Positions 44,710 through 55,402 of a DNA stretch of 64,000 nucleotides are shown in pieces. Origin of the DNA: Rhabditophanes sp. KR3021 (lineage: Eukaryota; Nematoda; Chromadorea; Rhabditida; Alloionematidae); contig CAUJLY010000004.1 of assembly GCA_963281155.1 (NCBI GenBank), positions 5,518,001 to 5,582,000 on the forward strand, in the 5' to 3' direction. Within the stretch, counting starts at the first letter, position 1, and every line of letters begins with the position of its first letter. The notes beneath the pieces are model-generated. The model searched no databases, was not told where the DNA came from, and worked only from the letters and a program-made list of their open reading frames with translations. The translations under genes were made by a program, and so were the position numbers.

Positions 44710-46450
44710 ATGACTTCGGAAGCTGCTACGGCTATTGATGTTGATAAATGCTTGGTTTGTGAAACTGTTCCAAAGAACAATTTTTCTTATATTCTAAATA
44801 TCTGCAGGTAAGTAGTTGTACTGTCAAGTTGAACTAGAACTAAACTTTATCTAAATTCCCACAATCTCAAAACACAAAAACACAAAAAGTATTGCACTCA
44901 ATAATCTGCAATCTTTAGACATTCTACACTATTCTCGCATTCTTAAACAAAAAAGCTTTTAAGAAACTATTTTGACATGGTCATAATACATAATATTACT
45001 CTAAGTGGATTACCAACATTACATACATTTTGAAAATATCATATCCGTTTAGGTAGTAGTAAAAATTGCCTTGCATTTATAAATAAGTAGGAATCTAATT
45101 TTTTATATTTTAGATCATGCAGAATTTTCAGCCAACGATCTCAGCAGAATAAAAAAATTTATCAGTGCAGACGAAATACATTTTCATGTGTCGTGAATGC
45201 TAATCATTCGCGTAGATTTTGCAAAGCATGCAGACTTAGCAAATGTATTCGTATGGGAATGAGTTTGAAGAAAAGTTCAAAAACAAATAAGAACAATAAA
45301 AATAAGAGCAAGAAAAATGAAAATGAAAGCGAAAATGATATCCAAGAAGAAATAAGTTTAACAGACGATGTTAATGTTCCAAGGATTAAAAATTCCAAAA
45401 GTGCTGAAACTTTTAGCATCGAAGCAATAACTGGTGAAAATATTTATATAAATAATAATCAAATGTTTTCGCAAACGCCTAACATTAATTTAATTCAACC
45501 TTCATATACGTCATCAGTGATTGTGAAAAATAACAAATCGGTCCTTAATCTACATGAGATTATCGGTGAAGTAAAAAATTTATTAACCTTTCAACCAGTC
45601 GTATCATTCGATAAAAGCCAATCTTCAACGGAATATCTAAATGTGTTTTGTACAAAGCTAGAAAAACTACTCCAAACCACAAGATCGTCACAAACATTGA
45701 TAAATATTACAAACACTCTTGATCAAACAAAACATCACCAGTTTGTTGTTCAATCCTACCATAGCTTGGCTGTGTTTTTACTCGAAACGCCGGCATTTAA
45801 TTCGCTATTGCCAAACGACAGATTGTTGCTCTTCAATCATTTATTTCCTGTGTTCTCTATTGTAGAAAGATTGATTACGTCTCTTAATACGTTCGGTAGA
45901 CTGGATAGAAATATAATCTTGTATGATGATACCCAGGCAATGGAATCTACGTTGGCCTTTCCAAACGAGCCAGAGTTATCAAATGAAAGGAAAAATCAAT
46001 TGTACAAGATTTACCAGCCCGTAAATAAATATCTCATAAATTGTTTGTACATTCCTTTGAAGTCCATGAATCTCTCAACATATGAATTTTCGTATTTATT
46101 GGCTCACCGACTTTGGAGTTGTGAGGACATTCCTGATTTGAGTAAAGAAGCTTTGACCTTAGCAAAACAAAATATAATAATTATAAACAACAATATACAC
46201 CAATATTACACAAAATGTGTAAATACGCAAAACTACGCCTTTAAACTTGTAAGTCTTTTGTAGCTTTCGTGTCTCTTATTTTGTTATCACATTTTAGACT
46301 GAAATCGTGAAATCCATTCAACGTGCATCAACCTATTTTAATATGAAAAAGAAAGCAGAAGAAGACGCCACATCGCCTCAATCCTGTATGCAACAAACTA
46401 TTGCTTTCAACAAACAATACTTTGAAAACCTTTTGGCTTCATTTTTATAG
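44710..46450 (+). CDS. Nuclear hormone receptor D (divergent, altered P-box)
   Basis: Exons 44710-44807, 45114-46248, 46298-46450, 461 codons plus stop. First finger Cys 14, 17, 32 and 35 (one residue longer than canonical), with CRSCRIFSQRS replacing the usual FFRR. Second finger YQCRRNTFSC...FCKACRLSKCIRMGM. A strongly basic hinge follows (KKSSKTNKNNKNKSKKNE). The ligand-binding domain contains LITSLNTFGRLDRNIILYDD, the shared segment of this receptor group. aataaa signals follow the stop. It lies 2.2 kb from NHR C on the same strand; the pair may derive from local duplication. Confidence 0.86.
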
Positions 46451-46765
46451 TTTGATCTTTGAAACTTAATATATCTAAATATCTTTGAATAAATAAATTA
46501 TATACATACAATATTTCTGTTTGTATAAATTATGCAATCAAAAACTAGTTTTTTTGGAGGCTCGCTAAAATGTTGCAAAAGCTTGTTAGTATCATATTTA
46601 GAGACCAATAGTAAACATAATGACCAGATCTATTGCCGTTCTATCAAGGTATAAATGATGAGAACTGGGATAATTTAAATCATAACCCAACCAATCTGTA
46701 TTTCCGCTTTATATAGGTGAAAGTTTGTTTGTTTATGTAGACACAAGTTTATTTATTTGTTTATA
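46451..46765. other. Short intergenic region
   Basis: 315 bases between NHR D and the RNase-H-like gene. Apart from the NHR D polyadenylation signals, nothing recognised. Confidence 0.4.
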
Positions 46766-47516
46766 ATGATAAGACATTCACTATTAAATTACGAATATTG
46801 TGAGTGGCAAGACGATTCTAGCGACGAAGAGGAAGAAATCATTTACGTCCATACAGGCGGAGTTTGTCTTGATGACGGAACAGAAAAAGCTTGTGTAAGT
46901 TTAGGTAATCATATACATAATAATTATTTAGGCCGGAGTAGGTGTCTACTGGGAAAATAAAGATTACGAAAATATTGCAGAACCCTACAATGGATGTCAA
47001 ACCACGAAAGCAGCTGAATTGGCCGCTGCCATAATTGCTCTCGAGAGGTATTTGGAAAATGAGAAGGAAGGAATTTTAGTAATGACAAATTCCCAGTATA
47101 CAGTTGATTGCATGATTAAACATATTGATGATTGGCTTAAAAACGACTTTGTTAGAAGTGACGGGATCAAAATTGAAAACGAAAAGCTAATACGTGAACT
47201 GTACAGATTGACATGCGAAAGTGGTGCTGAATTCCATGTTACAAAAAACGGATATGACGAAGAAGGTGGTGATGAGGAAGAAAGTGATAATGAAGACATT
47301 GGTAGCGGAGAAGAAAACGATAAAGAAAATGACGCAGATGGAGATAATGCCCTTGGTGATCAAGGACAAAAAGTTGATGATGGTCAAGAACATAAACTTG
47401 TTGATGATCAAGAAAATAAAGATGATATCAGTGTCAAGGAAGACGGTAGTACCATTGCCGACAAACTCGCCTTAGAAGGTGCTTTGAAAAGAAGATTGAT
47501 TGTTTTTGGAGAATAA
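46766..47516 (+). CDS. RNase H-like fold protein, probably catalytically dead, acidic tail
   Basis: Exons 46766-46894 and 46932-47516, 237 codons plus stop. The fold order of RNase HI is visible: first strand IIYVHTGGVCLDDG, GVGVYWENKDYENIAEP, helix with TKAAELAAAIIALE, strand GILVMTNSQYTVDCM, then KHIDDWLKND. Active enzymes have YTDGSC and a TDS motif. Here the first Asp position is VHTGG and the second is TNS, leaving only the Glu. The protein therefore probably binds rather than cuts RNA/DNA hybrids. Residues about 155-220 are a very acidic tail (EEGGDEEESDNEDIGSGEEN). The stop is followed directly by an aataaa signal. Confidence 0.65.
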
Positions 47517-47693
47517 ATATTGTTATTTTTACCTAAAACTACGTATGATAATTTGATCCTTTTAGTATTTTACGAATGAAAATGGTTTAAACTTCTGATG
47601 CATATTTATTAAATGGTCTTATCTTAAAATAAATGACGAATATGATATAATAAATACACTACTTTAAATAATTCAGGTGCTAATTAAAATTAC

Positions 47694-50600
47694 TTATGAG
47701 TTCTTTTGGTTAACCTTCATGGTCACGGTCTTGACTTCAGTGTAAGACGCCAAGGCATATTCTCCCTGAAAATATTAAAAAAGTCATTTTTAATTAGCTA
47801 TGGGAGGAATAAACGAACCAAATCTCTTCCTAATCCACTAGCCCCATAACCTCCGAAAGCTGCTGCTGGGCTGAAAACGTCATAGCAATTTACCTAAAAA
47901 TAGGAATATAAAATTGCATTAATTATTGTTTAAATGGGACCTTATGGTTTGTAATAAGACGTTATCACTACAAATCATAGAGATTCTATCTGAAATTAGA
48001 TACTTACCCAAACAGTTCCTGCGCGCATGTTGTTAGCGACTTCGAGAGCTTGATCAATCTAAATTAATGTGAATTAGCTCTTAGAGGTGAGTATTCAAAA
48101 ACGTACGTCCTTAGTGTAGACTCCTGCTGCCAAGCCGTAAATAGTATCGTTTGCCTTAGCGATGATATCCTTGGTGTCTTCGAATTTAATTATGCATGCA
48201 ACGGGACCAAAGATCTCTTCTTGAGCAATTCTCATGTCTGAAGTAACATCGGCAAAGACGGTTGGTTCAACAAAGCATCCCTTAGTTCCATACCGTTTTC
48301 CTCCTGTGACCAAGCGAGCTCCTTCTTTCTTCCCAATGTCGATGTACTTGAGGATAGTTTCAACTTGGTTGTTATCAATTTGGGGGCCTTGGTCAACAGA
48401 AGCATCAAAGGGATCTCCGAGCTTTCTTTTTTCAACAACTTCCTTGAATCTAGCTACGAATTTATCGTAGATTCCAGCTTGAACAAAGGTTCTTGATCCG
48501 GCGCTACAATATTCATTAGTTATGTATTCTAAGACAAAATCATTTTTAAGCGTAAAAATACTACCAACGAAATAGGAGACTTATGTCGCAAAAGTGAATT
48601 TTAAATAATATTACCATTATTGTTTTTTAAAATACAACAATTGGGCTAAAAGGTAATATTTTTCTTGAATAAGAATGTAAATTCACTTTTGTGACATAAA
48701 TCTACCGTGAGTATTATCCCTTTTTTAACCGAAAATATTATTAAAACTCAGTTTTGTGTTAATTATATTACCAACAGCATTGCCCCTGAAAAAGAGATGT
48801 TAGGATTAATTATTGTGCGAGAGTAAACATACTTGATTAAACATTATGGCATGTATACTGATATCAACGGCCTCATTAATTCCAGCATCGTCGGTGTTGA
48901 AAATGATCATTGGAGACTTTCCACCTAATTCAAGAGAAATTTTCTTCAAATTGCTTTTGGCGGCATCAGCCATGATAATTCTTCCGACATCAGTTGATCC
49001 AGTGAAAGCAATCTTATCAACGTCCATATGCTGAGAGAGGGCAGATCCAGCAGTGTGTCCAAATCCTGGCAGGATATTGATAACTCCATCTGGGAAGCCG
49101 GCTTCTTTTGAAAGTGCGGCAACATGAAGAGCAGTCAGTGGAGTTTGTTCAGCGACCTTAGATATGTTATCATTCACACACAAAATAACTTACCTTCATA
49201 ACAATGGTATTTCCCATGGCCTGAATGTTAATTATTACATGATTAATGATGTACGATAGTTTTTTAAAATCTTTTGTTAATTGAATTTGATTACTATTTT
49301 TAATTGGAATAAAATAAAATTGCATTGATAAACCATTTATGGGTATCGTAGGTGAAATTATTGGCAAAGAAGAGGATGACGGAGAAACTATTCCTGTAAC
49401 TGAAGAAGAAGAAAATGAAGATAACTTATGGATTAAATCTAAATATGTTTACAGATGCAAGGCAACTGGCCAATGCAGTGAAGGTCATTTCAGCAAAGGA
49501 ACAGCCGAGAGCTGAACAAAACATTTTTTCATTAGGCCATATTACACGTTGTTATTTTCGCAATGATGGAACATGATCTTGTAGCTTCTTGAAGACAAAG
49601 AGTCCCAATTGTATGTCAACTTATGTACTGATGAAGATTGTGGTGTTCGTAAAACCGAAAATGTAGTGTTAACCAAAGATTCCGAATATACTCCACGTCA
49701 GTCTAGTAAATAAGTGTGCATCAAATATGGAGTACATCATGTTAAAGTTGTAAGTAGCTTAGTTAATAGAAGGTTTGATTGCAACTTTTGAATGAAGAAT
49801 CCCGTTCTTCACGATGAAACAAAAGAATTCTCTATTGCTAAGTATGGGAAAGGATTAGGTCCGGAACAAATATTTCATGATTGTGGGGATAAGCTGGCTT
49901 TCAACTTTTTCGTGTCTCCAAACCTTTGCATCGAAGTTAACGGGCAACAGCATATTCAAGCTGCTGGTTTTGGCACGTTCTGGAAGAGTTTAAGCAGAGA
50001 CAGGCTGTCGACAGAATAAAAATTGAATATTGTCCTAAAACAAGCTATTCTCTCATTAGAATCGGACCCTATGAGTTTGCTAATATCGGCAAACATGTTG
50101 AGGAATTTACTAGTCTTTACGACAATTTAAATGAAGGAGAAAGATTCGAGAAGTTCTATGGCAAAGCATATCAACAGAAAACTACCCTACATATTCTCTT
50201 TGATTGCATCCTTAATACTCTTTTTAATTTATTTAGATCTAATAACGTAATAAAATAATATGTATTTTGATTAGCAACAGCTTACATATTTCAAGTCTCA
50301 CTTGAGGTATATAAACAAACGTCCTAAATATCTATATTTTTTAATTCAAGACTTACAACAGCTGGAGCTAATTTCCATATTTGCATCAAAAGGGAGAAAT
50401 TCCAAGGTGTGATACTTCCGACTACACCAATAGCCTCGTGTCTGCTGTAGGAAAAGTAATTTCCATCAATTGGGATTGTCTTTCCGGTGTATTTATCGGC
50501 ATACCTTCAAATTTGGACATTAGCTTGAGATATGTTAAAGAATAAAATAAATTGAATTACAGAATTATCGTTTATAGATAACGTTTTGTAAACAATGAAT

Positions 50601-51148
50601 TACTTAAGTGTCAAACGATGAATATCTAGGCTATAACAAATGTCGATCAAAAACATACCCAGCATAATAACGAATTGTGGAGATTGATAAAGGTATGTCT
50701 GCGGCAAGAGCAACCTTGTATGGCTTTCCGTTGTCGATAGTTTCCAAGGTGGCAAGGATTTCAGCATCACGTTCCATAAGGTCAGCTAATTTGTTCATCA
50801 AGATACCACGTTGGGAAGCATCCATAGTACGCCATTCAGATCCCAATTCAAAAGCTTTTCTGGCAGCTTTTACGGCAATGTCAACATCGGTCTTGTCGGC
50901 TTCAGCAACCTTGGCAATAAGTTTGTTGTTTGCTGGGTTGACTGTGTCAAAGGTTTTACCGCTATGTGCGTCAACAAATTTGTTATTGATGAAGAGCTAA
51001 AAATAGTGTTAATCGTTAAAATATAATGAGTATCACAATTATTTACCTTTGTGTATTTTGGCTTATGGTTTTCAGAGGGCGCAAATGCAGCAGTGGATTT
51101 GGAAACAATCGTAAATTGTCTGAATTGTCTAGTAGCTATTCTCAACAT
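47694..51148 (-). CDS. alh-1-like: Mitochondrial aldehyde dehydrogenase (ALDH1/2 type)
   Basis: NAD-dependent oxidation of aldehydes. Ten exons: 51148-51047, 50996-50659, 50504-50357, 49220-49194, 49156-48833, 48785-48772 (14 nt), 48503-48107, 48058-48008, 47893-47819, 47765-47694, giving 515 codons plus stop (human ALDH2 517). The N-terminus [17 protein letters not shown] is an amphipathic mitochondrial presequence. Motifs are intact: [32 protein letters not shown] (catalytic Glu), GQCCCAGSR (catalytic Cys) and [11 protein letters not shown] at the end. The start follows tttcctttag, a trans-splice acceptor. Intron 4 (49221-50356) contains an antisense nuclease relic. Intron 6 (48504-48771) contains a MITE-like inverted repeat. 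Confidence 0.96.
48579..48702. mobile_element. MITE-like inverted repeat in ALDH intron 6
   Basis: Left arm acttatgtcgcaaaagtgaa (from 48579) and right arm ttcacttttgtgacataaat (ending about 48701) are near-perfect inverted copies with one mismatch. Inside them, aatattacc (48606-48614) and ggtaatatt (48652-48660) pair again. The whole 124-base unit could fold into a long hairpin, as in miniature inverted-repeat transposable elements. It has no coding capacity. A target-site duplication is not clear. Confidence 0.6.
48772..48785 (-). other. 14-nt microexon encoding the ALDH catalytic cysteine
   Basis: The sequence GGGCAATGCTGTTG is bounded by ttttcag upstream and gtaat downstream. It is required to restore the invariant GQCCCAG motif between FNQ (exon 5) and the next exon, beginning C-GCC-GGA. 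It encodes Gly, Gln, Cys, Cys and two bases of the next Cys; the middle Cys is the family's nucleophile. Confidence 0.85.
49339..50256 (+). pseudogene. Antisense relic with VSR/PD-(D/E)XK-like nuclease signature in ALDH intron 4
   Basis: A broken coding region opposite to its host. It opens with an acidic segment ([20 protein letters not shown]), followed by two Cys pairs ([19 protein letters not shown]) that look like a zinc ribbon. Next comes [15 protein letters not shown], then [19 protein letters not shown] and, after a one-base frameshift near 49985, DRIKIEYC and YSLIRI. The order E-x-N/D-G-x-Q-H ... D-x-I-K-x-x-Y-C ... L-I-R-I is the signature of VSR-like PD-(D/E)XK endonucleases common in large DNA viruses and phages. 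Several in-frame stops in the first half show it is inactive. I do not know its source. Confidence 0.6.
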
Positions 51149-51468
51149 TATGCAATTCTAAAGGAAATCAAAAATTAAGTGAACTAATTAATGAAACGAG
51201 ATGCTCAAACGACCCTTTTTATATGCTCAAATGAACAAACGTTTTTCCAACCCATCATACACGACAACACTTTAAAGATAAACTTTGAATATAAAAATGC
51301 ACATAAGTTTGCCTTATCAAAGGTGAATGAGTAGATACAAATGCGATACTAAAAAAGATAAACTTAAATATAAATATGTGTTAATTTATTCTTATCAGTT
51401 TATTTACCACAAAAAGAGAACAATTGAAATAAATTTATTATATAACAATATTGGAACATAAATTATTA
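51149..51468. other. Short intergenic region between ALDH and sphingomyelin synthase
   Basis: 320 bases, AT-rich. Contains the ALDH 5' flank with its probable trans-splice acceptor. No other feature. Confidence 0.4.
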
Positions 51469-52974
51469 TTACTTAACATTATTTTTGCTTCTTCTTTTGA
51501 CTTTTCCATTGACAATTGTTTGTGGTATCAACAAAGTTGACAAATCACAATCATCTGACTTTTTCTTAGCAGCAACTGGAGAACCAACTTGAGTTACCGA
51601 CTTCTTTACACTTATGAACAAACGGATAATTTTGTTGATAGGAAGAGGCCATTCGTACTCGTTTTCAACTCTTCCCACACTTCCACTTTCAAAAAACCAG
51701 CCTATAGAAGGGATTAACTTAGTTAAAATACTTAAATTTAATAAAAATACCTAGTGGAAACCAAAGGCGAACTCTTGAATCTGTATTTGTTAAATGGACC
51801 AAATTGTAAGCATAAGCGTGATAGTACAAGAACATTCTTGAGCTCAAGAAAAATGCGATCTAAAATGGAATATAAGTATGTTCGTTCAACTTCAAAACTA
51901 ACAGCAATGTCAATGGAGTAATGTTCATGGCCTAAAAGAATTTACAAAAATGAAACATGAAATTATGATACCACGAAATACAAGATGTAATTATCAAACT
52001 AGTTACCTGCTAAAATAAAGAAGATTGCAAAAAAGTTCAAAATCCAAGTCATCGTATGGAGCATATTCCAAGAAGCTGGGGTATATTCCGTAATAAATAG
52101 ATTCAGCAGGGTAATTGCACTGGTATGGCCACTAAAATTGGAATGTAAGTATGTTTGTCTTTTTTTTAAATTCTTGCCTAAATAAGTAGTCCCCGCATGT
52201 TCGGACATCGTTAACTGCCATTCCGAAGTTCGAAAATATCTTAAAGGCTTGTGCTAATTGGTCCTTCAAATTGTCGTGTTCCTTTTTCTTGCAATCCAGG
52301 TGCACTCCGGGAACTGATAATGATGTAATTAGCATAGTTACACATCTCAGTAAAAATACGGATCCAACAAGTGAAAACATTCTTCTTAATGCGATTACTC
52401 GTGACTTGTGGAAAATAAGCACAGTTACCCATATAGACATTAACAATATTGCAATGCATTCACTGGCTTCAAAGGCATAGGGGATCAAAGGAATGGCATC
52501 AAGGAACAGATCAGGCAGTGGCTTGTAAGTTTGCATATCGGGTACACGGGAATGGACAATAACCATAACAAATGCAGTAATAAATAAGACTATTGAGCAG
52601 TAAGCAAAAGAAATTGCCAACTTTAAAAATGACTTTAATTTTGTGTCTTCGCTCTCGACATGCCGAATGATGTCCTCTCTTGAAAGCATATGAATTTCCT
52701 CTAGAACCCCACCGTTTGACGTTTTTATTCTACTAAGAGTTGACAGTTCATCCACCGACTCAAAGTTAAAATGATTACCATTAGACACCCTTTCTTGATG
52801 ATTAGCGATAATATGCAACTGAGAGGAAGGTGTTTGATAAACTTTTTCAACATGTGAGGAGTTTGATTTTTCGTTTAAAGAACTTATTGTTTCAAGTATT
52901 TGCCGGATCTCTCCGAGATATTGCCCCAATTCCTCCTTAACAACCTTTTGTATGTCTTCTTTCGTTAAAGACAT
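51469..52974 (-). CDS. sms: Sphingomyelin synthase
   Basis: Integral membrane enzyme that transfers phosphocholine from phosphatidylcholine to ceramide. Exons 52974-52178, 52131-52007, 51931-51903 (29 nt), 51859-51751, 51701-51469, 430 codons plus stop. The N-terminal 110 residues are soluble with coiled-coil tendency; six hydrophobic segments follow. The lipid phosphatase/transferase motifs are complete: CGDYLF plus SGHT (His 268) and HEHYSIDIA (His 311, Asp 315), which form the catalytic triad. Intron 1 begins with GC (TTTAG then gcaaga) and splits the Ser codon of the SGHT motif. The C-terminal tail is basic. Confidence 0.93.
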
Positions 52975-55402
52975 CTTATAGAAGACAATAATATAGAAAT
53001 AATTGAGAGTAATAGAATGAAATTTGAAGCTGTTGAATCACGTTAGCTTTGTTCCAACTACAATCTATACTAGACATTCACTTATTTAGTACTATACTTA
53101 CAACTATATTGTAATATTAAAAAAGTGTTATCAATTTTAATAATCTGTATGTGATATAACAAAAAATCGGATCCGTTTTAATTTTGCTTTATAAAAGCTT
53201 GTGAATATTTAAAATGAACTGCATCGAATTAGGAGTTAATGATAAAAACGACATTTCTTCAACCAGTTTTAATTCCTTCTCCCAAAATGGAGATAACATG
53301 ATGTATAACTGACTTGGAATCATTTTATTTAGTATATCAATTTTACAGATTATTACATTATTATACATTCTTCGTTTGACCGTCATAGATATTTCTGTCA
53401 AAAGAACGAGTTTTATCAAATTTATAACGAATAAAGAAGTTCTGACTGAATATTCCAACAAAAAATAACACCTGCGTTAAGTGTCTTCAGATAAATAGCA
53501 ACTTTAGCTGCACAATTTACAATTTTCGGCCAAAATAAATATGTATACAGAATATGGAAAATATAAAAAATTGAAATTGTCAAATATTTGTTTTATATAT
53601 CGTTGACTTTATGAAATAGTAAAATGTCATGAGCAAATTATTGTACCATCTTTTGTTGCAAACTACTTCGAGGACAATTAATTATTGTTGTACCTTTTAT
53701 ATCACTATATTATTATTGTTTTTCAACAATTAGAATTTTATTCTATTTACATACATTCAATTCGTCCATAAATTATATTTTTTGTTCTATTGAACTTTAA
53801 GAGTGTCAATTTCTACTCATACGACCCTACATATAGTACTTGTACCCAACCGATTATAAATAAGGTTAAAACTTGGTAAACTTTTATTTGATTGACTTTA
53901 AACTTGATTGAATTGTTTTAGATTGACTTTTAAACTTGCTTCAAGTTTATCAAAATGATCTAATGAATCAGTTTCGTAGTGCCTCAAAAACGAGGGTCGA
54001 AATTAAATTTTTTTGATTACTCATAATTTTTCGATATCAATAGCATGAGGTTTAAAAAGTGACGAGCTGGTCACCATTACAAGCTGATAAATGTTTCTGA
54101 GTCATCAACTTTTATTTTGGTACCGATGTTGATATTATAGTTGGTATTTTAAATATATTATTTATCAACGTCGGGTGGTGACTGTTTAAATATTAGAATT
54201 TAAATCACTATATATTCGATTTGGTGTCTCTGTTTATACTGCTCTATCATGGCTTAAACGGCAACCAAGGTATCGAGTGTTAATAGAAGGAATAGTTCTA
54301 TAAAGAGTAGGGCCTACTTTTGTTATTAATAAGTTCCTTTTTGCAATAATTTCTCTCTAAACTCTTCTCATGGTTGTCTTAGCAACGATAATAATTCTAT
54401 TTTTAGTGTTTTTTGAAAACAAAACTCACCATGAATCAAAATAATACTTATTTCAATAAATAAACAAAATCACAGCGATGTACGTTGACGACATTATATT
54501 AGCATAAAACATTTATTCTTTACTCATTTGTAACTTGCTCTTTATGACACAATTTAGCACAGCTAATGATTACTCAATCTCTGTTGAATTTTGTTAAAAA
54601 GTGAGTTTTATTTCCTCCAAAATTATTGTACTTGTCTTACTTATATCGTATTTAAAAATATATTGGGTGTATTTATTGAAAACTGCGCATATTCAATTTA
54701 ATAAGGATTATCTGATGGATACAATATGTATAACTATAAAAAGCGTTGATATTTAATATTAAAAAGTATTATATCAGCTGTGATCACAAAAAACGACCTA
54801 TATATGGCGAGTCCTTGTGGTTTTTCATCAACATATTTTTCTCCTCACGGTTGTCATTGTTAACATTTTTCGATATATTATATTTTCCAATGTGATTGTA
54901 TAAACATCATTTCTTTATAACATTTGAGGTTGAACTTAAACAGAATTGCTCATGTTAAGTTGAATCTAAAAAAGTGTTTGCTTATTTCATATTATTTAGC
55001 ATTTATTCGAAATATTTTTTATTTTGAGTGGGTAATTAAGATTTCCATACCATTGTTATTCAGTATTTTCGCTTGATTTAACATTTATATTGTTAAATGG
55101 TTTAAAAGCAATGAGATTATTTAAAATGAGCTTAATCAGTATATTGAACAAACAGTTACTTAAAGAATGTTTGAATGGTACTGACTTTATAAAATAACAT
55201 TTGACAATTGCTTTTTTATCTTGTAATATCACTTTTATTACCACAAATAAAAATAGTACAATAAATGTCTATTTTAATACATTTCATATATTTTCTTTAT
55301 TTTGATTGTACTTATTTAATTTTAACTTTACTCATTTAATTGCCTAACTGAAGCTTAGTTATTTGAATATTTTCCAGATAACAGTTTTTATATTTAACAA
55401 TC
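52975..55402. other. Long divergent intergenic region
   Basis: 2.4 kb between sphingomyelin synthase and syntaxin. A 90-codon minus-strand frame (53189-53461, with PFWEKELKLVEEMSFLSLTP) is the only candidate coding piece; it has no intron partner or domain and I do not call it. A ttttccag acceptor precedes the syntaxin start by about 25 bases. Confidence 0.4.

Noticed and set aside
53189..53461. 90-codon minus-strand frame
   Set aside because: Slightly protein-like (ELKLVEEMSFLSLTP) but no partner exon, no family and no acceptor or start context.
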